DNA of 15,774 bases from an uncultured Lachnospiraceae bacterium (GTDB taxonomy: Bacteria > Bacillota > Clostridia > Lachnospirales > Lachnospiraceae), in contig CALZPS010000007.1 of assembly GCA_945827765.1 (NCBI GenBank), positions 1 to 15,774 on the forward strand, read 5' to 3'. Shown here one piece after another: positions 1 through 6,574 of the stretch. Under the pieces are notes generated by a model that did no database searches, was not told where the DNA came from, and saw only the letters and a list, made by a program, of their open reading frames with translations. Positions within the stretch are counted from its first letter, which is position 1, and each line of letters starts with the position of its first letter. A program made the translations under genes and the position numbers.

Positions 1-1
1 T

Positions 2-85
2 GCCGGTACAGAGGAGAAGACCGGCATAGAGGAAGAGACCAGCATAGAGGAAGAGACCGGCATAGAGGAAGAGACCGGTACAGAG
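2..85 (+). repeat. 18-bp tandem repeat, about 4.7 copies, in frame
   Basis: Units start at 2, 20, 38, 56 and 74. The consensus is ACCGGCATAGAGGAAGAG; the first unit and the last, partial one carry GGTACAGAG variants. The unit length is a multiple of three, so copy changes keep the frame and only lengthen the acidic TGIEEE stretch. The contig starts inside the array, so the true copy number is unknown. Confidence 0.9.
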
Positions 86-415
86 ATGGATGCAGCGAAT
101 TCTCGTCTTGAGCTGACGGAGCATGGTGTGGTGGAGTATCTTTCTGTTATCACATATTCAACAGAAATTGAAGATATGGAAACATGTGCAGAAGAAATCA
201 TTGAGCGAAGTATCGCGAATGATTTTAAAAACATATTGTTTAGTTATGACAGAAACGGTTATCCGATAGAACTTCATGCAAAAGTCTATCTGACAGAAAA
301 AGACATGGAAAATGGAAATCCGGTTTTTGAAATGGATTATGAACAGGATAAGGAGGATGGGTACCGGTATAATATCAAAGACCATCCTGAGAAATTCCAT
401 CTGACGATTCGATAA
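2..415 (+). CDS. C-terminal part of an unrecognised protein with acidic hexapeptide repeats (5' end outside window)
   Basis: The reading frame is open from base 2, so the Met at 86 is probably internal and the gene is cut by the left edge. About 137 residues are visible. The first 28 or so are near-perfect tandem hexapeptides of the type TGIEEE/TSIEEE, encoded by an 18-bp DNA repeat. After residue ~28 comes a roughly 105-residue mixed alpha/beta-looking segment (LTEHGVVEYLSV, YSTEIEDMETCAEEIIER, FSYDRNGYPIELHAKVYL, ending EKFHLTIR). It has no signal peptide or membrane segment in the visible part. No shine-dalgarno site sits before 86, which supports an upstream start. It runs toward the convergent RluA-type gene, with 46 bases between the stop codons and no clear terminator. 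I do not recognise the family and assign no function; the repeats look like an acidic linker in front of a small domain. Confidence 0.7.
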   Translation, partial: AGTEEKTGIEEETSIEEETGIEEETGTEMDAANSRLELTEHGVVEYLSVITYSTEIEDMETCAEEIIERSIANDFKNILFSYDRNGYPIELHAKVYLTEKDMENGNPVFEMDYEQDKEDGYRYNIKDHPEKFHLTIR

Positions 416-461
416 GAACAATACGGCAGTGGTGTAGGGCAAGGATGTAGCGGGACATGGT

Positions 462-1358
462 TCAATATGATTTCCATCCAAATATCATCATATCATCTGG
501 GAGAGGTGCAGAGAAGTTCATAATCTCCCCGGTGATGGGATGTTTAAAACAAAGGTGCGCAGAGTGCAGCGCCTGCCTTGTCATGTATTCCATATCGGGA
601 TTGTAAAGATAGTCACCAATCAGCGGATAACCCAGATATTTCATGTGGATTCGTATCTGATGTGTGCGGCCCGTCTCTAAGCGCAGAGCGACAAGACTGT
701 GACCGTTTTTCGTTTCCAGTTTCCGGTAGTGTGTCACGGCGTGCTCGCCATGTTCAAAGTCCACGATTCGCTCGATGACGGAGCCGGGTTTACGTGAAAG
801 CGGTGCGTTGATGGAGCCGGTTTCGGGAGTGATGCTGCCGCGTACAATCGCCAGATAATGCCGCTCAATCTCATGGCTTTTTGCCATGCGGGACAGGATA
901 TTTGAACTGAGCATATGCTTGGCAATGACAGTCAGACCGGAAGTATCGCGGTCAAGACGGTTCGTACAGCGAAAGATGAATGTTTTATCCTGCTGTCTAT
1001 AATACCAGGCAAGTGCATTGGCCAGAGAATAATAATAGTTGCCCATGGAAGGGTGAATCGGCATCCCTGCAGGCTTATTGACTACAACCAGATCTTCATC
1101 TTCATAGACAATATGAAGCGGCAGAGAAACCGGTGGGATTTTGTCGGAGGATGCCGTCTCACGAATACGGACAATTAGTTCGTCATCCTCAGACAATGTC
1201 TGGTTCATATAATACCATGTTCCGTTTACCATGATGCTTTCGGGCATCTTTTTCAGTTCTACCAGATTTTGCCGGGAAAATCCCCGGCGGCGTAAATATT
1301 GTTCTACACGCAGTCCGGTTTCGGATGCAGTGATATGATAAGTCAGTGTACGGTTCAT
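462..1358 (-). CDS. RluA/RluD-family pseudouridine synthase
   Basis: This 298-residue protein isomerises uridine to pseudouridine in rRNA or tRNA. The N-terminal ~65 residues (RVEQYLRRRGFSRQNLVELK) look like the S4-like RNA-binding region common in this family. The catalytic domain follows: VVVNKPAGMPIHPS near residues 91-104, then the signature NRLDRDTSG at 133-141, where Asp136 is the expected catalytic aspartate, and LETGRTHQIRIHMKYLGYPLIGD near the C-terminus. The His that often opens the signature is Asn here. I chose the ATG at 1358 over the upstream in-frame ATG at 1394, because AGGAG (plus-strand 1365-1369) lies six bases ahead of it. The gene is divergent from murB and convergent with the gene at the left edge. 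The RNA target (23S rRNA position or tRNA) cannot be read from the sequence. Confidence 0.93.
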   Translation of the reverse strand: MNRTLTYHITASETGLRVEQYLRRRGFSRQNLVELKKMPESIMVNGTWYYMNQTLSEDDELIVRIRETASSDKIPPVSLPLHIVYEDEDLVVVNKPAGMPIHPSMGNYYYSLANALAWYYRQQDKTFIFRCTNRLDRDTSGLTVIAKHMLSSNILSRMAKSHEIERHYLAIVRGSITPETGSINAPLSRKPGSVIERIVDFEHGEHAVTHYRKLETKNGHSLVALRLETGRTHQIRIHMKYLGYPLIGDYLYNPDMEYMTRQALHSAHLCFKHPITGEIMNFSAPLPDDMMIFGWKSY

Positions 1359-1378
1359 AAAAAACTCCTGTCTATAAA

Positions 1379-1404
1379 ATGAGTTGCCCGACAAATGAGG
1401 CTGA
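1379..1404. repeat. Dispersed intergenic repeat, copy 1
   Basis: These 26 bases match 4681-4706 at 24 positions, in the same orientation (core CCGACAAATGAG). It lies just upstream of the RluA-type gene on the minus strand. A weaker relative is at 10003-10024, where the 11-mer TCTATAAAATG seen at 1371-1381 is repeated and 18 of 22 bases agree. Confidence 0.7.
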
Positions 1405-1440
1405 CTCCAACATCATAGCACAAGAAGGTGAAAAATCAAA

Positions 1441-1487
1441 CTGTAATCGGTTGAATTTTATATGGTTTTATTGTAAACTGATTACAG
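1441..1487. promoter_or_regulatory. 12-bp inverted repeat framing the likely murB promoter
   Basis: CTGTAATCGGTT (1441-1452) and AACTGATTACAG (1476-1487) are inverted copies with one G.T mismatch, separated by 23 bases. A plausible sigma-A promoter fits inside: TTGAAT at 1451-1456, a 17-base spacer and TAAACT at 1474-1479. The arms therefore cover the edge of both promoter boxes, as an operator for a dimeric repressor would. The promoter and operator roles are inferred; the inverted repeat is directly seen. Confidence 0.55.
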
Positions 1488-1570
1488 CCATTCTGCCCGC
1501 AAATACGAAACAGTGAGCGGCGGCAGACAGTTTCGGCTGTAAAAAATAGAAATAGAATTGGAGATGTTCT

Positions 1571-2476
1571 ATGGGTGTGTATGAGACATTGTGCGCCATA
1601 CTTGGCAGAGAAAATGTGCAGTGTGAAGAATTGATGAGTAAACATACGACATTTCGCGTGGGCGGTCCTGCGGATTATTTTGTGACACCGGAATCGGAGA
1701 CGCAGATACAAGAGACGATTAAATATTTGAAAAGAGAACATATACCATATTATATATTGGGAAAAGGCAGTAACCTGTTGGTCGGGGACAAAGGATACCG
1801 CGGCGTGATATTACAGATATACCGTAAGATGGATAAGGCGCATACTGAAGGGACAAAGATTTATGCGCAGGCAGGAATATCCCTTGCAAAATTGGCCGCC
1901 GCTGCGCTGCATGACGGACTGACCGGTTTGGAATTTGCTTCGGGGATACCGGGAACCTTGGGCGGGGCAGTGATGATGAATGCAGGTGCGTACGGTGGTG
2001 AGATGAAACAGGTGCTTGTCAGTGTGCGTTCAATGACTTCGGAGGGGATAATCAGAGAATACTCTGCCGAAGAGTTGGAACTGGAATATAGGACCAGTAT
2101 ATTTGCCAAAAACGGAGAGATTATATTAAGTGCCGTTTTACAGCTTGCGCAGGGCGATTCGGCACAGATTCAGGCTTATATGGATGAACTGAAAACACGC
2201 AGGCTTGAAAAACAGCCGTTGGAATATCCGAGTGCAGGAAGCACATTCAAGCGGCCGGAAGGATATTTTGCCGGAAAGCTGATTGAGGATGCCGGACTGA
2301 GAGGGTATTCTGTCGGTGGGGCGCAGGTTTCCGAAAAACACTGCGGGTTTGTGATCAACCGCCATGCGGCGAGCGCGGCAGATATAGTCTCTTTGATGGA
2401 GCTGGTGGCAGACAAAGTGGAATGTCAGAGCGGTGTGCGTCTGGAACCGGAAGTGAGACGGATAGGAGAGTTTTGA
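1571..2476 (+). CDS. murB: UDP-N-acetylenolpyruvoylglucosamine reductase (MurB)
   Basis: MurB is a cytoplasmic FAD enzyme. It uses NADPH to reduce UDP-GlcNAc-enolpyruvate to UDP-N-acetylmuramic acid, the second committed step of peptidoglycan precursor synthesis. The protein has 301 residues, normal for the short Gram-positive type. Visible signatures are FRVGGPADYF and GKGSNLLVGD in the FAD-binding domain, then SGIPGTLGGAVMMNAGAYGG, then YPSAGSTFKRP containing the serine expected to donate the proton. Near the end LIEDAGLRGYSVGGAQVSEK and LEPEVRRIGEF carry the conserved acidic residue. A GGAG stands seven bases before the ATG. It is the first gene of the cluster, and its stop codon is two bases before rapZ, so the two are almost certainly cotranscribed and perhaps translationally coupled. 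Confidence 0.97.
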   Translation: MGVYETLCAILGRENVQCEELMSKHTTFRVGGPADYFVTPESETQIQETIKYLKREHIPYYILGKGSNLLVGDKGYRGVILQIYRKMDKAHTEGTKIYAQAGISLAKLAAAALHDGLTGLEFASGIPGTLGGAVMMNAGAYGGEMKQVLVSVRSMTSEGIIREYSAEELELEYRTSIFAKNGEIILSAVLQLAQGDSAQIQAYMDELKTRRLEKQPLEYPSAGSTFKRPEGYFAGKLIEDAGLRGYSVGGAQVSEKHCGFVINRHAASAADIVSLMELVADKVECQSGVRLEPEVRRIGEF

Positions 2477-2478
2477 AC

Positions 2479-3339
2479 ATGAGATTCGTGATTGTGACGG
2501 GGATGTCCGGAGCGGGGAAATCTACTGCATTGAAAATATTGGAAGATGCAGGTTATTTTTGTGTGGATAATCTGCCGATTCTTCTGATACCAAAGTTTAT
2601 AGAGATGCTGGAGATCCCCGATACGCAGATAAGTAAGGCTGCACTGGGAATTGATATCCGCAGCGGTCAGGCACTGGAGGACTTTGCCAGACAGTTGGAG
2701 TGGATAGACAGTCAGAAAATTGCGTATGAAATCTTGTTTCTGGATGCGCAGGATGATGTGCTGGTGAAACGATATAAAGAGACCAGAAGACAGCATCCGC
2801 TGGGCAGAGACGGGAATATCGGGGGCGGGATTGCCAAAGAGCGGGAACAAATTACGTTCTTAAAAAAGAAAGCAACCTATATATTAGATACAAGCAAGAT
2901 GCTCACAAGAGAACTGAAAGCGGAACTGGATCAGATTTTTGTAGAAGGTAAGGAGTTTCGAAATCTGTTTGTCACGATTATGTCGTTTGGTTTCAAATAC
3001 GGCCTTCCGCAGGATGCGGATTTAGTGTTTGATGTCCGATTTCTGCCCAATCCTTTCTATGTGGAGGAACTGAAAGAGAAGACAGGAAATGACCCGGAAG
3101 TGCAGGAGTATGTCTTAAACAGTGAGCGCGCTGCCGAGTTTGTTGAAAAACTGCATGATTTGATTGACTTCCTTCTGCCGAATTATATTCTGGAAGGGAA
3201 AAACCAGTTAGTCATTGCGGTAGGCTGTACCGGCGGCAAACATCGTTCCGTCACGATGGCGAACGAGCTTTATCGGTTTGTGAAACAGAACGAGAGCTAT
3301 GGGGTACGTATCGAACACCGGGATATTATGAAAAAATGA
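2479..3339 (+). CDS. rapZ: RapZ/YvcJ nucleotide-binding protein
   Basis: This 286-residue P-loop protein binds and hydrolyses nucleotides. In E. coli, RapZ is an adaptor that controls the decay of a small RNA governing glucosamine-6-phosphate synthase. In Bacillus, YvcJ has been linked to competence; its direct partner is less clear. The Walker A motif GMSGAGKST is at residues 8-16, followed by GYFCVDNLP. The C-terminal domain shows AVGCTGGKHRSVTMANEL and ends EHRDIMKK, both typical of the family. An in-frame start at 2422 would overlap murB; the ATG at 2479 preceded by GGAG (2465-2468) gives the standard N-terminus MRFVIVTG. It is the second gene of the murB cluster. In many Firmicutes yvcK follows rapZ; here whiA follows directly after 61 bases. 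Confidence 0.96.
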   Translation: MRFVIVTGMSGAGKSTALKILEDAGYFCVDNLPILLIPKFIEMLEIPDTQISKAALGIDIRSGQALEDFARQLEWIDSQKIAYEILFLDAQDDVLVKRYKETRRQHPLGRDGNIGGGIAKEREQITFLKKKATYILDTSKMLTRELKAELDQIFVEGKEFRNLFVTIMSFGFKYGLPQDADLVFDVRFLPNPFYVEELKEKTGNDPEVQEYVLNSERAAEFVEKLHDLIDFLLPNYILEGKNQLVIAVGCTGGKHRSVTMANELYRFVKQNESYGVRIEHRDIMKK

Positions 3340-3400
3340 GTCTTAAGGTGCCGTACGCTCGCGGACGGCAGCATAAGGTGAAAAAAGCAGGAGAGAACAA

Positions 3401-4360
3401 ATGTCATTTTCCGCAAATGTAAAAGAAGAACTTTCCAACCAGCAAAATCAGGCAAGGCATTGTCAGATAGCCGAGCTTGCGGCACTGATTGGGTTCTGTG
3501 GGATTATCACGGTCAACAGCCGCAGCCGGTATGGATTAAAAATTCATACAGAAAACAAAGCTGTTGCAAGAAAGGTCTTTACATTAATCGAAAAAACCTT
3601 TAATATAGAGGCTGGTATCTCAATCCGCAGAAACATGGAGAAACACAGCACATCCTATTCTATTGTGGTGAAAGCTCACGAAGATGCACTTCGTATCCTG
3701 CAGGCGGTCAAACTGGTGGATGAGTCCAGAGACGGGTTTGAGGAAATTGAGGTGATGAGTCCGATCGTGACTCAGCAGACTTGCTGTAAGAGAGCATTTT
3801 TGAGAGGAGCGTTTCTGGCAGCCGGCTCGATGAGTGACCCGAAAAAATCCTATCATTTTGAAATCGTGTGCAGCGCCCGGAAGATGGCGGTCCGGATTCA
3901 GGAGCTGATGTGCAGCTTTATGATGGATGCAAAAATTGTGCAGAGGAAGAAAGTATATGTTGTGTATCTCAAAGAGGGTGCACAGATTGTAGATATGTTA
4001 AATATAATGGAAGCGCATATTTCTCTTATGGAGCTGGAAAATGTGAGAATATTAAAAGAAATGCGCAACACGGTGAACCGTAAGGTGAACTGTGAGACAG
4101 CCAATATCAATAAGACCGTATCCGCAGCAGTGAAACAACTGGAAGATATTACATATCTCAGGGATAAGGTCGGACTGGAAAAATTGCCGGAGGGGCTGGA
4201 GGATATGGCACTGATGCGTCTGTCTCATCCCGATGCTACACTCAAAGAGCTGGGGGAACTTTTGTCACCGCCGGTCGGAAAGTCCGGTGTCAATCATCGG
4301 CTGCGAAAAATAGGTGAATTGGCTGATAAGGTTAGGCAAAATCAAGGAGGGTTATTATGA
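3401..4360 (+). CDS. whiA: WhiA, conserved DNA-binding protein (sporulation/cell division regulator)
   Basis: WhiA joins a degenerate LAGLIDADG-like fold to a helix-turn-helix. It controls sporulation-septation genes in Streptomyces, and cell division and chromosome segregation in Bacillus. The product has 319 residues, the normal length. The N-terminus SFSANVKEEL, the segment CCKRAFLRGAFLAAGSMSDP, then MRNTVNRKVNCETANINKT and the C-terminal helix-turn-helix around ATLKELGELL...GKSGVNHRLRKI are all typical. Homing endonuclease activity is not expected, because the catalytic acids of that class are absent in WhiA proteins. The start is set by AGGAGAG shortly before the ATG. Its last codons (GGA GGG TTA TTA TGA) contain the Shine-Dalgarno site of the next gene, and the stop overlaps that gene's start as ATGA, so the two are translationally coupled. 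Confidence 0.96.
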   Translation: MSFSANVKEELSNQQNQARHCQIAELAALIGFCGIITVNSRSRYGLKIHTENKAVARKVFTLIEKTFNIEAGISIRRNMEKHSTSYSIVVKAHEDALRILQAVKLVDESRDGFEEIEVMSPIVTQQTCCKRAFLRGAFLAAGSMSDPKKSYHFEIVCSARKMAVRIQELMCSFMMDAKIVQRKKVYVVYLKEGAQIVDMLNIMEAHISLMELENVRILKEMRNTVNRKVNCETANINKTVSAAVKQLEDITYLRDKVGLEKLPEGLEDMALMRLSHPDATLKELGELLSPPVGKSGVNHRLRKIGELADKVRQNQGGLL

Positions 4361-4614
4361 TTGAAACACCAGTTGTTGTAAAACATCAAAACGGTCTGGA
4401 CGGAAGACCGATTGCATTGTTGGTACAGGAGGCGAGCCAGTATTCCAGCAAAATATTCATCTTGGCAGACAATAAAAAAATCAATGCCAAAAGCATTATG
4501 GGCATGATGAGTCTGAGTCTGGCGGAGGGCGAAGAGGTTACGGTTCTGACAGACGGTGAGGATGAAGAAAAGGCAGCAGAGGGGATTAAAACATTTTTTT
4601 TGAAAAATAAATAG
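4357..4614 (+). CDS. HPr-like/Crh-like phosphocarrier homologue lacking the active-site His
   Basis: This 85-residue protein has the HPr fold signature over its whole length. Position 15, the histidine that phosphotransferase Enzyme I phosphorylates, is Asp (NGLDGRP at 12-18, where HPr has G-[LI]-H-A-R-P). Position 16 is Gly instead of Ala. The regulatory serine is kept at 46 in AKSIMGMMSL, the site used by HPr kinase. That pattern matches Crh of Bacillus, where residue 15 is Gln and the protein acts only as a catabolite-repression cofactor; crh there also lies directly after the whiA orthologue. By inference this protein cannot pass phosphate to sugars but may still be Ser46-phosphorylated and work with CcpA. 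AGGAGG (within whiA) and the ATGA overlap give tight coupling. A strong hairpin follows 18 bases after the stop. Confidence 0.9.
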   Translation: MIETPVVVKHQNGLDGRPIALLVQEASQYSSKIFILADNKKINAKSIMGMMSLSLAEGEEVTVLTDGEDEEKAAEGIKTFFLKNK

Positions 4615-4632
4615 AAAAATCATAAAATTATT

Positions 4633-4669
4633 ATAAAAGAGGTTGCTTTTTTGCGTGAACCTCTTTTAT
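4633..4669 (+). terminator. Terminator of the murB-rapZ-whiA-HPr cluster
   Basis: Perfect 12-bp stem: 4633-4644 (ATAAAAGAGGTT) pairs with 4658-4669, with a 13-base loop. The arm ends are A/T rich, so the U-tract is inside the 3' arm (CTCTTTTATT). It directly follows the HPr-like gene. Confidence 0.85.
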
Positions 4670-4680
4670 TATCTTATCAT

Positions 4681-4706
4681 ATGAGTTGTCCGACAAATGA
4701 GCCTGA
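4681..4706. repeat. Dispersed intergenic repeat, copy 2
   Basis: Matches 24 of 26 bases with 1379-1404 in the same orientation. It is the left end of a 4681-4830 spacer that also contains a nested dyad: TCGATTT (4709-4715) with AAATCGA (4736-4742), enclosing GTGC-TCC-GCAC (4720-4730). The rest of the spacer up to the ribosome binding site at 4828 shows no open frame and no convincing promoter. Confidence 0.7.
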
Positions 4707-4839
4707 TGTCGATTTCTTCGTGCTCCGCACTCCCAAAATCGATTAAAACATTTGCAATCCGCACATTTTTCTGCGAAAAATGGCTGCTTGCTCATGTTTC
4801 GCGGGCAACGCGTTATTAAAAAAGAAAAGGAGACTGTAT

Positions 4840-6087
4840 ATGAAAAAGATGTTGTTTATCTATAATCCGAATTCGGGAATGGGGCTTTTGAAAGCACAGT
4901 TATCGGATGTACTGGACATTTTTGTGAAAAGCGGATATGAGGTGACAGTTTATCCGACCCAAAAGTACCATGATGCGCTTGCTAAGACATTGTCTTACAC
5001 AGAGGAGTATGATTTGTTGGTGTGCAGCGGCGGCGACGGAACACTGGATGAGGTCGTGACCGGGATGTCCATGCGCAGCAAAAAGATTCCGATTGGTTAT
5101 ATTCCGGCGGGTACGACCAATGATTTTGCCAGCAGTCTGCACATTTCCAAGAATATGCTGGAGGCGGCCGATACGGCAGTGAACGGAATACCTTTTGCCT
5201 GTGATATCGGCGGGTTTAATAATGACTATTTTGTGTACATTGCGGCCTTTGGCTTATTTACCGATGTGTCTTATGAGACTGACCAGAAGATGAAAAATAT
5301 ACTGGGGCATCTGGCATATGTGTTGGAGGGAACAAAAAAGATTTTTAATATACCGTCTTATCGGATAAAAGTGACACATGACGGAGAGACAATAGAGGAT
5401 GATTTTATATTCGGCATGGTGACAAACTCCCGCTCGGTCGGGGGATTCCGCGGAATCGTCGGACAAAATGTGGCATTTGATGACGGGCTGTTTGAGGTGA
5501 CGTTGATCAAGACGCCGAAGACGCCGATGGATTTGAATGAAATCGTGACCGCATTGCTGGTGAAACAGATTGACTCTAACTATATGTATTCCTTCCGCAC
5601 GAACAGCATTCAGTTTGAGAGCGAGGGGGACATTCCGTGGACGCTGGATGGGGAATTTGGCGGAGAACATGATAAGGTGGAGGTCGTGAATCATAAGAAA
5701 GCTCTGGAAATCATGGTGAAAGAAAGTATGATTCCACGTTTAAAACGCAAAAAAGAAGAAGTGAGAGAGGAAGAAAAACAGTTGGTCGTGGAGGCTGCTG
5801 CTGCGGAACTTGCCGAGGAAATGGTCGCCGCGTTGGATGAGCATGCGGATGTGGAATTAGAAATTGAACTGGATGAGCTGAAGGAAGAGCTGAAAGAGGA
5901 AGTCAAGGAAAAGATGGAGACCGGTCTGGAGCAAGGCATTGTCAGTGAAATCAAGGTAGAGCAAAAAGAAAAGATGAAAGAAAGCCTGAAAGAAGAATTT
6001 AAAGAAGATGTAAAGGTTGGAATCGAAGAACGGATGGGCGTCGGGCTGGAGAACGAACAAAAGATGGAGTCTGAGACGGGAGAGTAA
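4840..6087 (+). CDS. YegS/DagK-family lipid kinase with a long charged C-terminal tail
   Basis: The first ~295 residues form a diacylglycerol-kinase-type lipid kinase, which transfers phosphate from ATP to diacylglycerol or a related lipid at the membrane face. Visible motifs: YNPNSGMG (8-15), SGGDGTLDEVVTGM (63-76, nucleotide-binding glycine-rich loop), GYIPAGTTNDFASSL (86-100), AFGLFTDVSY (136-145), FDDGLFEVTLIK (213-224) and WTLDGEFGG (267-275). Residues ~300-415 are unlike the family: highly charged, Lys/Glu rich, with repeated LKEE-[VF]-KE helices and two similar blocks (about 346-366 and 378-402) that look like an internal duplication. A strong Shine-Dalgarno AAAAGGAG precedes the ATG at 4840; an in-frame ATG at 4780 has none. 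The gene is monocistronic, closed by the terminator at 6151. The lipid substrate and tail role are not readable. Confidence 0.9.
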   Translation: MKKMLFIYNPNSGMGLLKAQLSDVLDIFVKSGYEVTVYPTQKYHDALAKTLSYTEEYDLLVCSGGDGTLDEVVTGMSMRSKKIPIGYIPAGTTNDFASSLHISKNMLEAADTAVNGIPFACDIGGFNNDYFVYIAAFGLFTDVSYETDQKMKNILGHLAYVLEGTKKIFNIPSYRIKVTHDGETIEDDFIFGMVTNSRSVGGFRGIVGQNVAFDDGLFEVTLIKTPKTPMDLNEIVTALLVKQIDSNYMYSFRTNSIQFESEGDIPWTLDGEFGGEHDKVEVVNHKKALEIMVKESMIPRLKRKKEEVREEEKQLVVEAAAAELAEEMVAALDEHADVELEIELDELKEELKEEVKEKMETGLEQGIVSEIKVEQKEKMKESLKEEFKEDVKVGIEERMGVGLENEQKMESETGE

Positions 6088-6150
6088 GTTCATGGATACG
6101 CCGGAATTGTTGAAAAGCGTGTTTCGTCTCGTTGCAAATGTGTTTAGACA

Positions 6151-6193
6151 AAAAGAATCCTCTCAAAGATTTCTCTTTAAGAGGATTCTTTTT
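6151..6193 (+). terminator. Terminator after the lipid kinase gene
   Basis: A 13-bp perfect stem (AAAAGAATCCTCT at 6151-6163 with 6180-6192) encloses a loop that can itself pair (AAAGA/TCTTT). The 3' arm ends in a T-run (CTTTTT). It lies 64 bases after the stop codon. Confidence 0.85.
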
Positions 6194-6209
6194 AGTTGCC
6201 CTGCATATG

Positions 6210-6236
6210 AAAAAAACGTCCAGTGGACGTTTTTTG
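6210..6236. terminator. Bidirectional terminator, serving tRNA-Glu
   Basis: AAAAAACGTCC (6211-6221) and GGACGTTTTTT (6225-6235) form an 11-bp stem with a three-base loop AGT. Because A-run and T-run flank it symmetrically it can stop transcription from both sides. On the minus strand it comes three bases after the tRNA 3' end, so it is most likely the tRNA terminator. Confidence 0.85.
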
Positions 6237-6238
6237 AG

Positions 6239-6310
6239 TGACTCCGAGGGGAATCGAACCCCTGATTCCAGCGTGAGAGGCTAGCGTCTTGACCGCTTGA
6301 CCACGGAGCC
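6239..6310 (-). tRNA. tRNA-Glu (anticodon CTC)
   Basis: On the minus strand a full 72-nt cloverleaf can be folded. The acceptor GGCTCCG pairs with CGGAGTC (one G.T), the D arm has GGTCAAGCGGTCAAGAC, the anticodon arm is CTAGC-CTCTCAC-GCTGG, and the T arm is AGGGG-TTCGATT-CCCCT. The anticodon is CTC, reading GAG. The discriminator base is A, and CCA is not encoded, so it must be added after processing. The gene has its own promoter (6354-6382) and terminator (6210-6236), so it is a single-gene unit. Confidence 0.95.
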
Positions 6311-6353
6311 ATATTTATCTATTGCCTGTGGCTGTTTCCCGCAAGCAATACAT

Positions 6354-6382
6354 ACTATACCATATAATATTTCATAATGCAA
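6354..6382 (-). promoter_or_regulatory. Promoter of tRNA-Glu
   Basis: Minus strand: TTGCAT (plus 6377-6382), 17-base spacer, TATAGT (plus 6354-6359). The expected start is near 6347, about 37 bases before the mature 5' end. Confidence 0.75.
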
Positions 6383-6481
6383 GCACTTTTTTTATTTTTT
6401 TGCCCGGCCGTTTTTTGCCCGATTTATCCAGGTCAGAGAATGAGGGGAAGATAAGGTCGGGATGAAATAAAGTTTTTTTTG

Positions 6482-6510
6482 TTGTATTTTTAACAGGAAT
6501 AAGCTATAAT
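6482..6510 (+). promoter_or_regulatory. Promoter of fba
   Basis: TTGTAT (6482-6487), 17-base spacer, consensus TATAAT (6505-6510). Transcription should start near 6517, giving a leader of about 58 bases. An A/T-rich stretch directly upstream (AAAGTTTTTTTT) may act as an UP-like element. Confidence 0.8.
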
Positions 6511-6574
6511 GAAGCAAGATTGAAAAATTCCGCAAAAGGAAAGAGGCGGAAACAAGAATTGGAGGAGAAGAAAG

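Noticed and set aside
2..85. Tandem repeats as a CRISPR array
   Set aside because: The units are contiguous 18-mers without spacers, and they encode a regular peptide in frame.
1490..1560. Second hairpin CGAAAC/GTTTCG in the murB leader
   Set aside because: The stem is only six pairs with a large loop and no U-tract; not enough to call a regulatory element.
2425..2850. 141-codon minus-strand open frame
   Set aside because: Lies opposite rapZ, which has full family motifs; no own start signals.
3401..4360. WhiA as an active LAGLIDADG homing endonuclease
   Set aside because: The HTH domain, length and cell-wall/HPr neighbourhood match WhiA, in which the nuclease function is lost.
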